The position numbers and the translations under genes are program-made. 64,000 nt of DNA from Ignavibacteria bacterium (GTDB lineage Bacteria; Bacteroidota; Ignavibacteria; Tepidaquicellales; OLB5), in assembly GCA_019912545.1 (NCBI GenBank), contig JAIOIK010000138.1, forward strand, positions 1 to 64,000, in the 5' to 3' direction. Shown here piece after piece: positions 44,650-52,584 of this stretch. The first letter of the stretch is position 1, and each line of letters opens with the position of its first letter. The notes under the pieces were generated by a model, which was given only the letters and a program-made list of their open reading frames with translations, was not told the origin of the DNA and made no database searches.

Positions 44650-44829
44650 TTATGCAAAAACAAGATAGAGAATGTACAGAATCAAGAAGAAAATTAACCA
44701 GCCAAATGATATTCTGAAAATACTGCCTAGACAGCCACCTCTTAGACCCCTGCATCCTTCACAAAAATTTCTATGAATGAAAGTGTAGTCTTCGTTTAGA
44801 TACCCGCATTTTTTACATTCCCATGACAT
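44650..44829 (-). CDS. zinc-ribbon mini-protein with C-terminal membrane anchor, 59 residues
   Basis: ATG 44829 to TAA 44650. The head reads MSWECKKCGYLNEDYTFIHR and then NFCEGCRGLRGG, a CxxC ... CxxC pattern like RanBP2-type zinc fingers (W-x-C-x2-C ... N ... C-x2-C). The tail FGWLIFFLILYILYLVFA is a single membrane helix at the very C-terminus. It would sit as a cytoplasmic zinc ribbon held at the inner membrane. No named family known to me. Confidence 0.55.
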   Translation of the reverse strand: MSWECKKCGYLNEDYTFIHRNFCEGCRGLRGGCLGSIFRISFGWLIFFLILYILYLVFA

Positions 44830-44873
44830 ATAAGCAATAACCTAGCTGCATATTATAAACAAACTTAAAACTT

Positions 44874-46016
44874 TTAATTATCAATACACAATTTAAAATC
44901 ATAGCCGCCAAATCCATCATATCTACAGATTTTAATATAATAGTTGCCCGCATACAATGGAAATTTTTCCCTTAATGACGTATTGTTACCACCCGTTGGT
45001 CCAGGAAAAGATTTTTCCACAGTAATACCATCATTTTTCAAAACTAAAATTCCATTGGGATAGCCACAACCGTATTGTAGATTTAATGAAGGGTCTATGT
45101 TGATATTAAATATAATATTCTTATCCTCTGATAGATTTACATTGTAAAAATCCACAATATCTCTTGTACCATTCCCTCCACCTACATAACCTAAATGTCC
45201 AGTTATGCGTGTATCAAAATTAAAAACTACTGCACTTGATATACCATCATTTGGCTCGTTATCGTTATTCAATCGGGTTTGTGAGTAATAACTAGTTAAA
45301 GTATAATTTCCGTTTCCACTATATCTACATATTCTAACTGTATAATTACCAGCTTTTATTTCGAAAGGTCCTATCGTAACTGATGTCTGATTTCCTCCCG
45401 TAGGGCCTGGCGCACCGAATATTTGTGTAACACCGTTACCATCATAAATTACAATTCCATTAGGATAACCACAGCCGTATTGAATATTTAATGACGGATC
45501 TACACTAACAATTAAATACATTTCACGATCTTGGGGTAAAGCAATATTCCAAGTATCTGATGTATGCGTAGCACTTAAATTTCCAGAAGTGTAAGATGTT
45601 GCGCATATTCGGCTGTTAGTAGATGTGTCACTGCTATTGCTTGCAACAACATAGTATTCATATTGCTGCTGTGCCGTTAGCGTAAAGTTATCATTATAAA
45701 ATAGAGAAGAAGTCTCGGCTAAATATTGATTATTTTTGTAAATAATGTAATTGGTAGCATTGCTGATTTGGTTCCATGTTAACTGCACCTGACTCAAATT
45801 AACTGCTTTTGCAAAAAAACTTGTGGGTGGAGATATCGGAGGAGTCACATTACTGCAAGTTGTATCCTGAGGATTACTACCACACTTAGGGTCTTTGGGA
45901 TAGCATGTGCAATAATTATTATCATTCGGTGTTACATCTTGGCAAGGATCACAAGATCCTCTGAAAAACATCAAAGAAAATAATGTTGCCGTTAAAATAA
46001 GTTTTATTGTTCTCAT
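44874..46016 (-). CDS. secreted protein with Fn3-like and two duplicated PPC-like domains
   Basis: 380 residues. The signal peptide (IKLILTATLFSLMFFRGSC) may end in a lipobox-like Cys, followed by a Cys-rich linker (CDPCQD, CTCYPKDPKC). Residues of about 62-140 look like a fibronectin type III domain (LTWNQISNATNYIIYKNNQY). Two repeats of about 110 residues follow, each with a DPSLNxQYGCGYPNG-type start and a PGPTGGNxTS and AGNYxxxICRY end, resembling pre-peptidase C-terminal domains. There is no T9SS domain, unlike the neighbours. Likely a cell-surface binding lipoprotein. Confidence 0.68.
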   Translation of the reverse strand: MRTIKLILTATLFSLMFFRGSCDPCQDVTPNDNNYCTCYPKDPKCGSNPQDTTCSNVTPPISPPTSFFAKAVNLSQVQLTWNQISNATNYIIYKNNQYLAETSSLFYNDNFTLTAQQQYEYYVVASNSSDTSTNSRICATSYTSGNLSATHTSDTWNIALPQDREMYLIVSVDPSLNIQYGCGYPNGIVIYDGNGVTQIFGAPGPTGGNQTSVTIGPFEIKAGNYTVRICRYSGNGNYTLTSYYSQTRLNNDNEPNDGISSAVVFNFDTRITGHLGYVGGGNGTRDIVDFYNVNLSEDKNIIFNINIDPSLNLQYGCGYPNGILVLKNDGITVEKSFPGPTGGNNTSLREKFPLYAGNYYIKICRYDGFGGYDFKLCIDN

Positions 46017-46255
46017 TATTTATTGTCTCTCGAATTCAATTTTAGAATAGCCTTTTGATTCTCCATCAAAAAATCATTTTGGTTTATCAAAGTAGTATGT
46101 TTTGCAACATCTTAGGTCACCGAGTCCTAGTAGACCTTCAATAGCTTTATTAACTTCCTCTTAGTGAACGTAAATCGAACTTATTGCCATTCTTCCATGT
46201 AAACAAATTCAGAAGTCTTTAACTCGGATCAAAATAATCTAAGTAACCAATATCA

Positions 46256-47167
46256 TTATTTAAGAACTATCATCTTCTTTGTCTCAATAAATTCTCCTGC
46301 CTCAATCTTATAATAATACACACCGCTTGAATACTCTGAAGCATCCCAATCTGCCTGATATGTTCCCGCTTTTAGTTCTTCGTTGGCAAGTACTGCGACT
46401 TCTCGTCCTAGCGCGTCATAGATTACAAGCTTTACATTTGATGATTTAGGAATATCAAATTTTATGTTTGTTGTTGGATTAAACGGATTGGGATAGTTTT
46501 GGGAAAGAGAAAATGAGTTTGGAATTTCGGCAGAGGTTTGTTGGATACCAATTGTGCAATTGCTTGAATTATAACAAATGGTAATGTCATCAAGATAACA
46601 TATAATTTTAGAATAATTTCCAGGTGGATGCCATGCTGCGGTTTGGAAAGCAATGTCAGTAAAAGTACAAGCTCCAACAACAGCACCATCAACAAATTGT
46701 GTACCGTTTATCCATACATATAAGTATCCGGTAGGAATTCTCTCAATTACAACATGGTTCCAATAATTCATTGGAAAATAAACGGTGTAATCTGAAACAA
46801 ACTGATGCTGACAATTTAGCATTCCTCCTGTATTTTGCTTCTTGACTCCAAAAAACCAAAGTAATCCATTACCACCGATACGCAGTTCTGCGTAATTTTC
46901 AAACCAATCTGTTACATAAGCATAAAAATCGATTTTCAAATAACCAGTAGATGAGTTATTTTTCGTAATTTGATGTGTCACATTTTCCACAGTTTCAAAT
47001 TTCGCAGAGTAATTTCCCGAATGTTTAAATGCTGTAGAAATAGTTGCTCCCACATTATTATCCCACTTACTAAAATCTCCTGTTTCAAAACCATCATAAA
47101 ATGAAGATTGAGAAAATACTGTTCCAGCAAACAGGTAAATAACAAAAAAGCGAGTTAACATTTTCAT
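46256..47167 (-). CDS. T9SS cargo with LamG/concanavalin-like domain
   Basis: 303 residues. Signal peptide (MKMLTRFFVIYLFAGTVFSQ), then about 190 residues starting FYDGFETGDFSKWDN, a common opening of jelly-roll carbohydrate-binding modules (SAKFETVENVTHQ, YAELRIGGNGLLWFFGV, YVWINGTQF). The end is a T9SS type A domain (NYPNPFNPTTNIKFDIP ... GVYYYKIEAGEFIETKKMIVLK). Shine-Dalgarno AAGGAG lies 7 nt before the ATG. No catalytic domain is present, so binding or adhesion is the likely role. Confidence 0.8.
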   Translation of the reverse strand: MKMLTRFFVIYLFAGTVFSQSSFYDGFETGDFSKWDNNVGATISTAFKHSGNYSAKFETVENVTHQITKNNSSTGYLKIDFYAYVTDWFENYAELRIGGNGLLWFFGVKKQNTGGMLNCQHQFVSDYTVYFPMNYWNHVVIERIPTGYLYVWINGTQFVDGAVVGACTFTDIAFQTAAWHPPGNYSKIICYLDDITICYNSSNCTIGIQQTSAEIPNSFSLSQNYPNPFNPTTNIKFDIPKSSNVKLVIYDALGREVAVLANEELKAGTYQADWDASEYSSGVYYYKIEAGEFIETKKMIVLK

Positions 47168-47401
47168 ATCTTCTCCTTGTTTCAGTTAAGTTTATGTTTA
47201 GCTCTAAATGTTATGGAGCTTCTTTTCTCACAATCCCTATGAATCATATTGTCAACCTGAGTATCTTACTTTTCTGAACAGATGACGTCTATACTTGTTT
47301 GAATAATATAAATTTAGCTTAATTTTACATTTTTCAAAAGCGACATTTTTCCTGAAATATTTCCCGTATAAACATTGCTTTATAATTCAAACAATTTTGT
47401 A

Positions 47402-47409
47402 TATATTTG
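47402..47409 (+). promoter_or_regulatory. Bacteroidota-type -7 box
   Basis: TATATTTG (TAnnTTTG), 34 nt before the ATG at 47444, with a TTG 24 nt further upstream in the position of a -33 element. Confidence 0.5.
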
Positions 47410-47443
47410 GTGAATAACTTTTATCAATTAATTCGCGAAAATT

Positions 47444-48946
47444 ATGCAGGCAAACAAAACCCTGTGCCTTCTTGCTGCCCTGAGTTCTGAAGAGATTAAG
47501 GAATTTGAGAAATTCGTATATTCTCCTTTTCATAACAACCACCAACCTGTAACTAAGCTATTTGACGTGATTAAAGGGTTTCACCCTGAATTCAGCAATA
47601 AAGTATTATGTAATGACTTTATTTTTGAAAAGTTATACCCTAATGAAAGGTTTAATTATAACAAAATGGAAATTGCATGGACAAGGCTCTTAGAGCTTGG
47701 TGAAGAATACCTTTCATACAAACATTATAACTCGGATGTCTTTGCTTCAAAGAGGTATTTACTTACTGAGCTGAGCGCAAGGAAACTGGATAAATTGTTT
47801 GAGCTGAGACTAAGAGAAACCGAGCGTATGCTTTCACATCACAATAAAAACGAAGATTACTATATGAACTTATTTCTATTAAATAATTTGGAAAATTCCC
47901 ACTACCAGTTCAGGAAAAGAATCACTGCAGTAAAACAATACGGCAAATTTGTTGAAAACTTCTTTAAGTATCTCCTGACTCAATCACTGCAGATCTATTT
48001 ATTGTTTTCTTTTGAAAAAGAAGTGTTCAACGAAGAAATTGTTGATTCACCTGATAACCTTTACTTCATTGATGAAGTAATTGCGCACATTGAACAACAC
48101 GCTGGTAATTATGAAAAGAACGACCCTTATATAGTTATCTATTTTAATTTATTAATGTTATTGAATACACGCCAAGAAAAGTATTTTTTCAAATTGAAAA
48201 AGCTAAGAGACAGAAATATTCATTCAATGGACCCTGCTTTAAGTACTTCTTTGTATACTTACCTAACACATTTCTGTACGTTGATGTTTAAGGAGAAGGA
48301 CAAAACTGATCAGTTTAAATTGGAACGGTTCAAACTAGATAGCGCAATGTTCAAAAATGGCGCTCTCCCCGAAGAGTGGCCTTACATGCCTTCCCACGTG
48401 TTTGTTAATATCATACGAAACAGCATAAGATTGAATGAATATACCTGGACAAAATACTTTATAAGCCAATTTGAATCTAAACTGAACCCGGATACAAAAG
48501 GACTTGTTATGAACTTCATATCTGCTATGACGGAATATTCATTAAGTAATGTTGATCTGGCATATGACTATATTAATAAGATAAGAGTCTCAGATAACCA
48601 TAAAGATTACCATAGTCTGGAAACTTTAATAAAGTTCTTGAAAATAACTCTACTTTATGAAAAGAGTAAAATTAAGGAGTGTTTTTCGTTGATTGAAGCA
48701 ACAAAACGCTGGTTACAACGAGATAAAGAACTTCCTAAGCATAAAAAGAAAAAATATGCAATAATTCTTAATTGTTTTCATAATCTTTGCGTAATAAATG
48801 TTGAATCAAAGGTAATAGTAAACAAGGCAGAATTGACATATTTGACTGAAAAATTCATGAATAAACTGGAATCCACAGAATACTTTTATGAAAAGGAATG
48901 GATTGAAAAATCAATTGTTAAGTTGAATAAGTCAATACGCCGGTGA
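47444..48946 (+). CDS. conserved helical protein of unknown function (Bacteroidota-type)
   Basis: 500 residues, no signal peptide or membrane helix. All-helical, with TPR-like periodicity. The N-terminus (LAALSSEEIKEFEKFVYSPFHN, then VTKLFDVIKGFHPEF, FEKLYP, NYNKMEIAWTRLLELGEEYL) follows a pattern of uncharacterised Bacteroidota proteins in which L-x-S-L-x-x-x-E-x-K-x-F-x-K-F-x-x-SP is conserved. No function is known to me. It stands just before der with its own -7 box. Confidence 0.6.
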   Translation: MQANKTLCLLAALSSEEIKEFEKFVYSPFHNNHQPVTKLFDVIKGFHPEFSNKVLCNDFIFEKLYPNERFNYNKMEIAWTRLLELGEEYLSYKHYNSDVFASKRYLLTELSARKLDKLFELRLRETERMLSHHNKNEDYYMNLFLLNNLENSHYQFRKRITAVKQYGKFVENFFKYLLTQSLQIYLLFSFEKEVFNEEIVDSPDNLYFIDEVIAHIEQHAGNYEKNDPYIVIYFNLLMLLNTRQEKYFFKLKKLRDRNIHSMDPALSTSLYTYLTHFCTLMFKEKDKTDQFKLERFKLDSAMFKNGALPEEWPYMPSHVFVNIIRNSIRLNEYTWTKYFISQFESKLNPDTKGLVMNFISAMTEYSLSNVDLAYDYINKIRVSDNHKDYHSLETLIKFLKITLLYEKSKIKECFSLIEATKRWLQRDKELPKHKKKKYAIILNCFHNLCVINVESKVIVNKAELTYLTEKFMNKLESTEYFYEKEWIEKSIVKLNKSIRR

Positions 48947-49031
48947 CTCAGCGGTAGAAATCTCTGATATACAGACTTAATAGCAAATCCATAAGGTTAA
49001 TTATAACATTGAACCTTCCCAAATCCCAGGG

Positions 49032-49039
49032 TATCTTTG
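49032..49039 (+). promoter_or_regulatory. -7 box abutting the der start
   Basis: TATCTTTG, then 6 nt, then the der ATG at 49046. The spacing predicts a transcript that begins at or within a few bases of the start codon. Confidence 0.45.
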
Positions 49040-49045
49040 TATATT

Positions 49046-50434
49046 ATGCCGCAAAGAATAGTTGCTATTATTGGAAGGCCGAATGTTGGCAAATCTTCAC
49101 TGTTTAACCGCCTTGTTGGTAAGAAGACGGCTATTGTCCATGATACGCCCGGAGTTACCCGTGACAGGAACTACGGCGAGACCGAATGGAACGGAAAGAA
49201 ATTCTTTTTGATAGATACCGGCGGGTATGTACCCAACAGCAAAGATAAGTTTGAAAGCGCGATACGTGAACAGGTAAGAATTTCAATTGATGAAGCAGAC
49301 GTAATATTGTTTGTAGTTGATGCGAAAACCGGAATAACCCCGCTTGACCTTGAAATAGCAAAGCTTTTAAGAAAAGAAGCAAACACTGAAGACAATATTC
49401 ACAAAAAGGTAATACTTGCAATAAACAAGGTTGATAGTAGGAATGATGAAGGTGTTGAACCGGATTTCTTCAGGCTTGGTTTGGGGGAACCGCTGGAAGT
49501 CTCAGCGCTTGTAGGTAGGCGCTCCGGAGACCTTTTGGATATGATCACTGATAATATCCCGGATGATGAAGCAGCCGGTACGGATGAGAATGGTATCAAG
49601 TTTGCGATAATCGGCAGGCCAAATGCCGGAAAGTCGTCTCTTGCAAACGCATTAACGCAATCAAACCGGAATATAGTGACTGATATACCGGGTACAACAC
49701 GCGATCCGATTGACTCTTTGGTCACTTATTATGGTCAAGAGATCACTCTCATAGATACTGCGGGTCTCCGCAAAAAAAGCAGGATAAAAAGAGCGGAAAG
49801 TTTAGAATATTTTTCGGCACTTAGGACACACAAGAGCATTGAAAGATGCGATGTTGCTATCATAGTTATTGATGCAACTTCATTTGTCAGCAAACTCTCC
49901 AAATTTACAAATGCCGAAGAAGCTGTATTCAAATTAGGAAAAGAAGATGTTGAAATAATAATTAAGGCTGCCGAGCTGAAAAAGGGAATACTTCTGGTTA
50001 TAAATAAGTGGGATCTTGTTGAAAAAGAAACCAATACTGCCAAAATATTCGAGAACAAAGTAAAAGAACATTTAAAGACATATGACTACCTTCCGTTTCT
50101 ATTTACCTCTGCAATTACAAAACAAAGAGTATCAAAGATCATAGAAAGAGCGCTTGATGTTTACAACGAAAGGGCGAAAGAGATCAAAACAAGCGAGTTA
50201 AATGATAAGCTATTGCCATATATTAAGGAATTCCCGCCTCGCTCGAAATCACATAAAGAGCTTAAGATAAACTACATTACCCAGTTACAACACTCACCCC
50301 CGGTAATTGGATTTTTCTGCAATCTGCCGAGTGAAATTGAAGTAAATTACAAAAGGTATCTTGAAAATAAGGTCAGGTTTGAGTTTGGCTTTACCGGGGT
50401 GCCGATAACATTGGCTTTTAAGAAGAAAAATTAA
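49046..50434 (+). CDS. der: ribosome-associated GTPase Der (EngA)
   Basis: Essential tandem GTPase for maturation of the 50S ribosomal subunit. From ATG 49046 (MPQRIVAIIGRPNVGKSSLF) it has 462 residues. The in-frame TTG at 49037 lies inside the promoter box. G-domain 1: GRPNVGKSS, DTGGY (G3) and NKVDS. G-domain 2: GRPNAGKSS, DTAGL and NKWDL. The C-terminal KH-like domain ends KVRFEFGFTGVPITLAFKKK, as in the family. No SD is visible, in line with a possible leaderless mRNA. Confidence 0.95.
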   Translation: MPQRIVAIIGRPNVGKSSLFNRLVGKKTAIVHDTPGVTRDRNYGETEWNGKKFFLIDTGGYVPNSKDKFESAIREQVRISIDEADVILFVVDAKTGITPLDLEIAKLLRKEANTEDNIHKKVILAINKVDSRNDEGVEPDFFRLGLGEPLEVSALVGRRSGDLLDMITDNIPDDEAAGTDENGIKFAIIGRPNAGKSSLANALTQSNRNIVTDIPGTTRDPIDSLVTYYGQEITLIDTAGLRKKSRIKRAESLEYFSALRTHKSIERCDVAIIVIDATSFVSKLSKFTNAEEAVFKLGKEDVEIIIKAAELKKGILLVINKWDLVEKETNTAKIFENKVKEHLKTYDYLPFLFTSAITKQRVSKIIERALDVYNERAKEIKTSELNDKLLPYIKEFPPRSKSHKELKINYITQLQHSPPVIGFFCNLPSEIEVNYKRYLENKVRFEFGFTGVPITLAFKKKN

Positions 50435-50497
50435 TTGCATTTATGATTTGCAATTTCAATTTAACATTAATTTATCACAATTTCATTTGATTTTCAT

Positions 50498-50523
50498 CAG
50501 TGGCACAGACATTCCTGTCTGTG
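50498..50523. repeat. REP hairpin flanking the RAYT remnant (left copy)
   Basis: Core CACAGAC-ATTCCT-GTCTGTG, a perfect 7-bp hairpin, preceded by CAGTGG. It faces the copy at 51012 in the opposite orientation, the usual arrangement of REPs around a REP-associated tyrosine transposase gene. Confidence 0.75.
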
Positions 50524-50540
50524 TATCACAACTTTGAAAT

Positions 50541-50986
50541 CTAAAACATATCTTCATTAAAGTACCACCCCACATAATCCCATGGATTCTCTGTAATTCC
50601 AGCCTTAACCGGATTATTAAACATATAGTTTAACTTCTCATTAAGTTCCTTATCGTCTCTAATGATACGATCAAAAGATTCATCTTGCCACAAGCTGCCC
50701 TTTGTACCACTAAGATCGTTAATGGTGTTTGCTGAAACACCTTAATGCCCTTCATTATTCATGATAACGTGTATTTTTCAACTGGCTGAAAGATAACATG
50801 AGCGTGATTATTCATTACAACAGCAGCATATAATAGATAGTACTTATCGTGGCCTTTTATAATATGTTCTTTTACAATCTTTATTTCTTCATCACTGAGC
50901 TTGCCACTCAACAATCTGAATGTAATAAAATAAACAGAGCCTTGTAATTCCCAGTGGGGAAGATTTCTTTTAGTGATTTTAAGCAA
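50541..50986 (-). pseudogene. REP-associated tyrosine transposase (RAYT, Y1_Tnp), frameshifted
   Basis: The 5' part (from ATG 50986) reads PHWELQGSVYFITFRLLSG and then YYLLYAAVVMNNHAHVIFQP, with the HxH metal motif of IS200/Y1 transposases. It stops after VEKYTLS at 50759. The remainder continues in another frame: NTINDLSGTKGSLWQDESFD, IIRDDKELNEKLNYMFNNPV and KAGITENPWDYVGWYF, ending at 50541. A change of reading frame near 50735-50760 (around GIK/GVSA) plus a stop codon breaks it. At the place where related proteins often have the catalytic Tyr (SYTA-like), the remnant shows GVSA. It once moved or bound the REP hairpins on both sides; it is now inactive unless the sequence has an error. Confidence 0.8.
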
Positions 50987-51011
50987 TGGTATTGTTGTAT
51001 TTTTAAAGAAA

Positions 51012-51036
51012 CACAGGCAAGAATGCCTGTGCTACT
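51012..51036. repeat. REP hairpin flanking the RAYT remnant (right copy, inverted)
   Basis: CACAGGC-AAGAAT-GCCTGTG followed by CTACT: the reverse-complement orientation of the copy at 50498, with compensating changes in the stem (GC for AT pairs), so the hairpin is preserved while the sequence drifts. Confidence 0.75.
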
Positions 51037-51056
51037 AAATTACTTTCTGTTAAACG

Positions 51057-51091
51057 CACACAGACAAAAATACCTGCAGGTCTGCGCTACT
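51057..51091. repeat. degenerate REP copy
   Basis: CACAGACAAAAATACCTGCAGGTCTGCG then CTACT, same orientation as the 51012 copy, with an enlarged centre. It lies right behind the TPM gene stop. Confidence 0.5.
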
Positions 51092-51100
51092 TAAATTTGT

Positions 51101-51571
51101 TTAATTTATCACAATTTCATCATTTAATTCATCATCATTGGCTGAATCTGCCCTCACAGGAAACTCATGCGAAAGTATCTCTCCCATCCTGTTGATCAGC
51201 GCAACAATTCCGGCTGCATAATTTTTCTCCCTGAATTCCTCTTTCAGCTTACTTTCTATTTCATTCCACACATCATCCGGAATTTTCTTATATATTCCCT
51301 CATCAGCAATTATATCAAAATACCTTTGCTCAAATATTAAGAATACCAGTATTCCGGTTCTTTCTTTTGTGCGGGCAACTCCAAGGGTATCAAAATCCTT
51401 CATGGCAAGCTCGTGATCTGAATACAGCCGCTCCAGCAATGTTTTTTTATTCCTGAAGCTGAGTAAAATCTCGCCAATGGTTTTTGATTCCACGTCATTA
51501 ACCGCTGAGCGAATATCCTTCAGATCATCTTCTGAGAAGTATTGCCGTATCCACTGTTTTTTACTGCTCAT
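51101..51571 (-). CDS. TPM-domain protein, soluble
   Basis: 156 residues, no signal peptide. TPM (YgcG/phosphatase-like) features: IRSAVNDVESKTIGEILLSF at the start and ARTKERTGILVFLIFEQRYFDIIADEGI, then a C-terminal helical part and an acidic tail (ANDDELNDEIVIN). Family members are often encoded with LemA and a second, membrane-bound TPM protein. Here the partner TPM gene is directly upstream but LemA is not. The biochemical role in bacteria is not settled. Confidence 0.8.
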   Translation of the reverse strand: MSSKKQWIRQYFSEDDLKDIRSAVNDVESKTIGEILLSFRNKKTLLERLYSDHELAMKDFDTLGVARTKERTGILVFLIFEQRYFDIIADEGIYKKIPDDVWNEIESKLKEEFREKNYAAGIVALINRMGEILSHEFPVRADSANDDELNDEIVIN

Positions 51572-51692
51572 TAATAAATATTTTGTTTGAATGAGATTGC
51601 TTCGTTACTGCGTGCCTCGCAAATACTCTTTTATCACTTTTTGTTGTGATTTTATTGATCATTGCTAATTGATAATTGTTAATTGACTCAAA

Positions 51693-52478
51693 CTACCATG
51701 AACCACTTGAACCTCCGCCGCCGAAAGAACCGCCGCCGCCTGAAAATCCCCCGCCGCTCCATGAACTGCCTGAGCTTCCGGAAGACCAGCCGCTTCCGCT
51801 GCCGCCAGTCCACCACCAGTTGCTGCTTTTTGACTTACTGCCTCCGAATATTCTTCTTATAATAGGCAGGAAGAATATGAAGAAAAATATCACGAAAAAT
51901 ATCAGCGCCGGTATTGGAATGCAGCAAATTGAGCTTCCGTCGATTCCATCATCTTCTTTTTTATCAGCGGTGTATTCGCCCTTTGTGGCCTTCATGATAG
52001 CGTCCACTCCGGCCAAAATGCCTTCGTAGTAATTCCCTTTCTTAAAGCTTGGAGTGATTTCTTTTCTGATTATCTGGCTGCTGAGCGCATCGGTTAACGC
52101 ACCTTCAAGTCCGTACCCAACTTCTATCCTAAGCTTCCGGTCATCTTTGGCGATAAAGAGTAATACTCCGTTATTCTTTCCTTTTTGTCCGATGCCGTTT
52201 TGCTCGGCTATCTCGTATGATTTATCTTCAAGCGAGCCGCCGTCAAGAGTTGGGATCATCCATACAACAACCTGGGTGGAAGTTTCTTTATCGAAATTGG
52301 AAAGCTTTGTTTCAAGAGATTGAATTTGTGTTGAAGTAAGAGTTCCGGTTTTATCTGTAACATATGTTCTGATCTTGTCTTCAGTAGCAAGAGATTTTGA
52401 CTTTTGCGCGTAAGCAGCCTGCGCAAATAGCAGTAAAATAGTCAAAACGCAAAAGTATATAACCGGTTTAATTCTCAT
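51693..52478 (-). CDS. TPM-domain membrane protein with Gly/Ser-rich tail
   Basis: 261 residues. Signal peptide (VLTILLLFAQAAYAQ), TPM domain (about 35-170; VTDKTGTLTSTQIQSLETKL, VVVWMIPTLDGGS, LLFIAKDDRKLRIEVGYGLEG), one strong membrane helix (PALIFFVIFFFIFFLPII) and a low-complexity tail of Gly, Ser and Trp ending GGGGSSGSW. This is the standard layout of YgcG-like proteins: TPM domain outside, anchor, then a flexible cytoplasmic tail. A TAAATTTG box ends 4 nt before the ATG (possible leaderless mRNA). Confidence 0.85.
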   Translation of the reverse strand: MRIKPVIYFCVLTILLLFAQAAYAQKSKSLATEDKIRTYVTDKTGTLTSTQIQSLETKLSNFDKETSTQVVVWMIPTLDGGSLEDKSYEIAEQNGIGQKGKNNGVLLFIAKDDRKLRIEVGYGLEGALTDALSSQIIRKEITPSFKKGNYYEGILAGVDAIMKATKGEYTADKKEDDGIDGSSICCIPIPALIFFVIFFFIFFLPIIRRIFGGSKSKSSNWWWTGGSGSGWSSGSSGSSWSGGGFSGGGGSFGGGGSSGSW

Positions 52479-52482
52479 TTTC

Positions 52483-52490
52483 CAAATTTA
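52483..52490 (-). promoter_or_regulatory. -7 box abutting the TPM gene start
   Basis: Minus strand reads TAAATTTG, then 4 nt, then the ATG at 52478, the same geometry as hutI. Confidence 0.45.
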
Positions 52491-52584
52491 TCGGTATCAT
52501 ACAACTTTTGAAACATAATAAAAAAGCCCCCGCAATATGAAGTCTGTGAAATAATGAAGTAAGAGGGAAAAACCGTGTATATTC

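Noticed and set aside
48947-49031. Possible tRNA (GACTCAGCGGTAGAA looks like a D-arm)
   Set aside because: No acceptor stem, anticodon arm or T-arm can be drawn around it; chance similarity.
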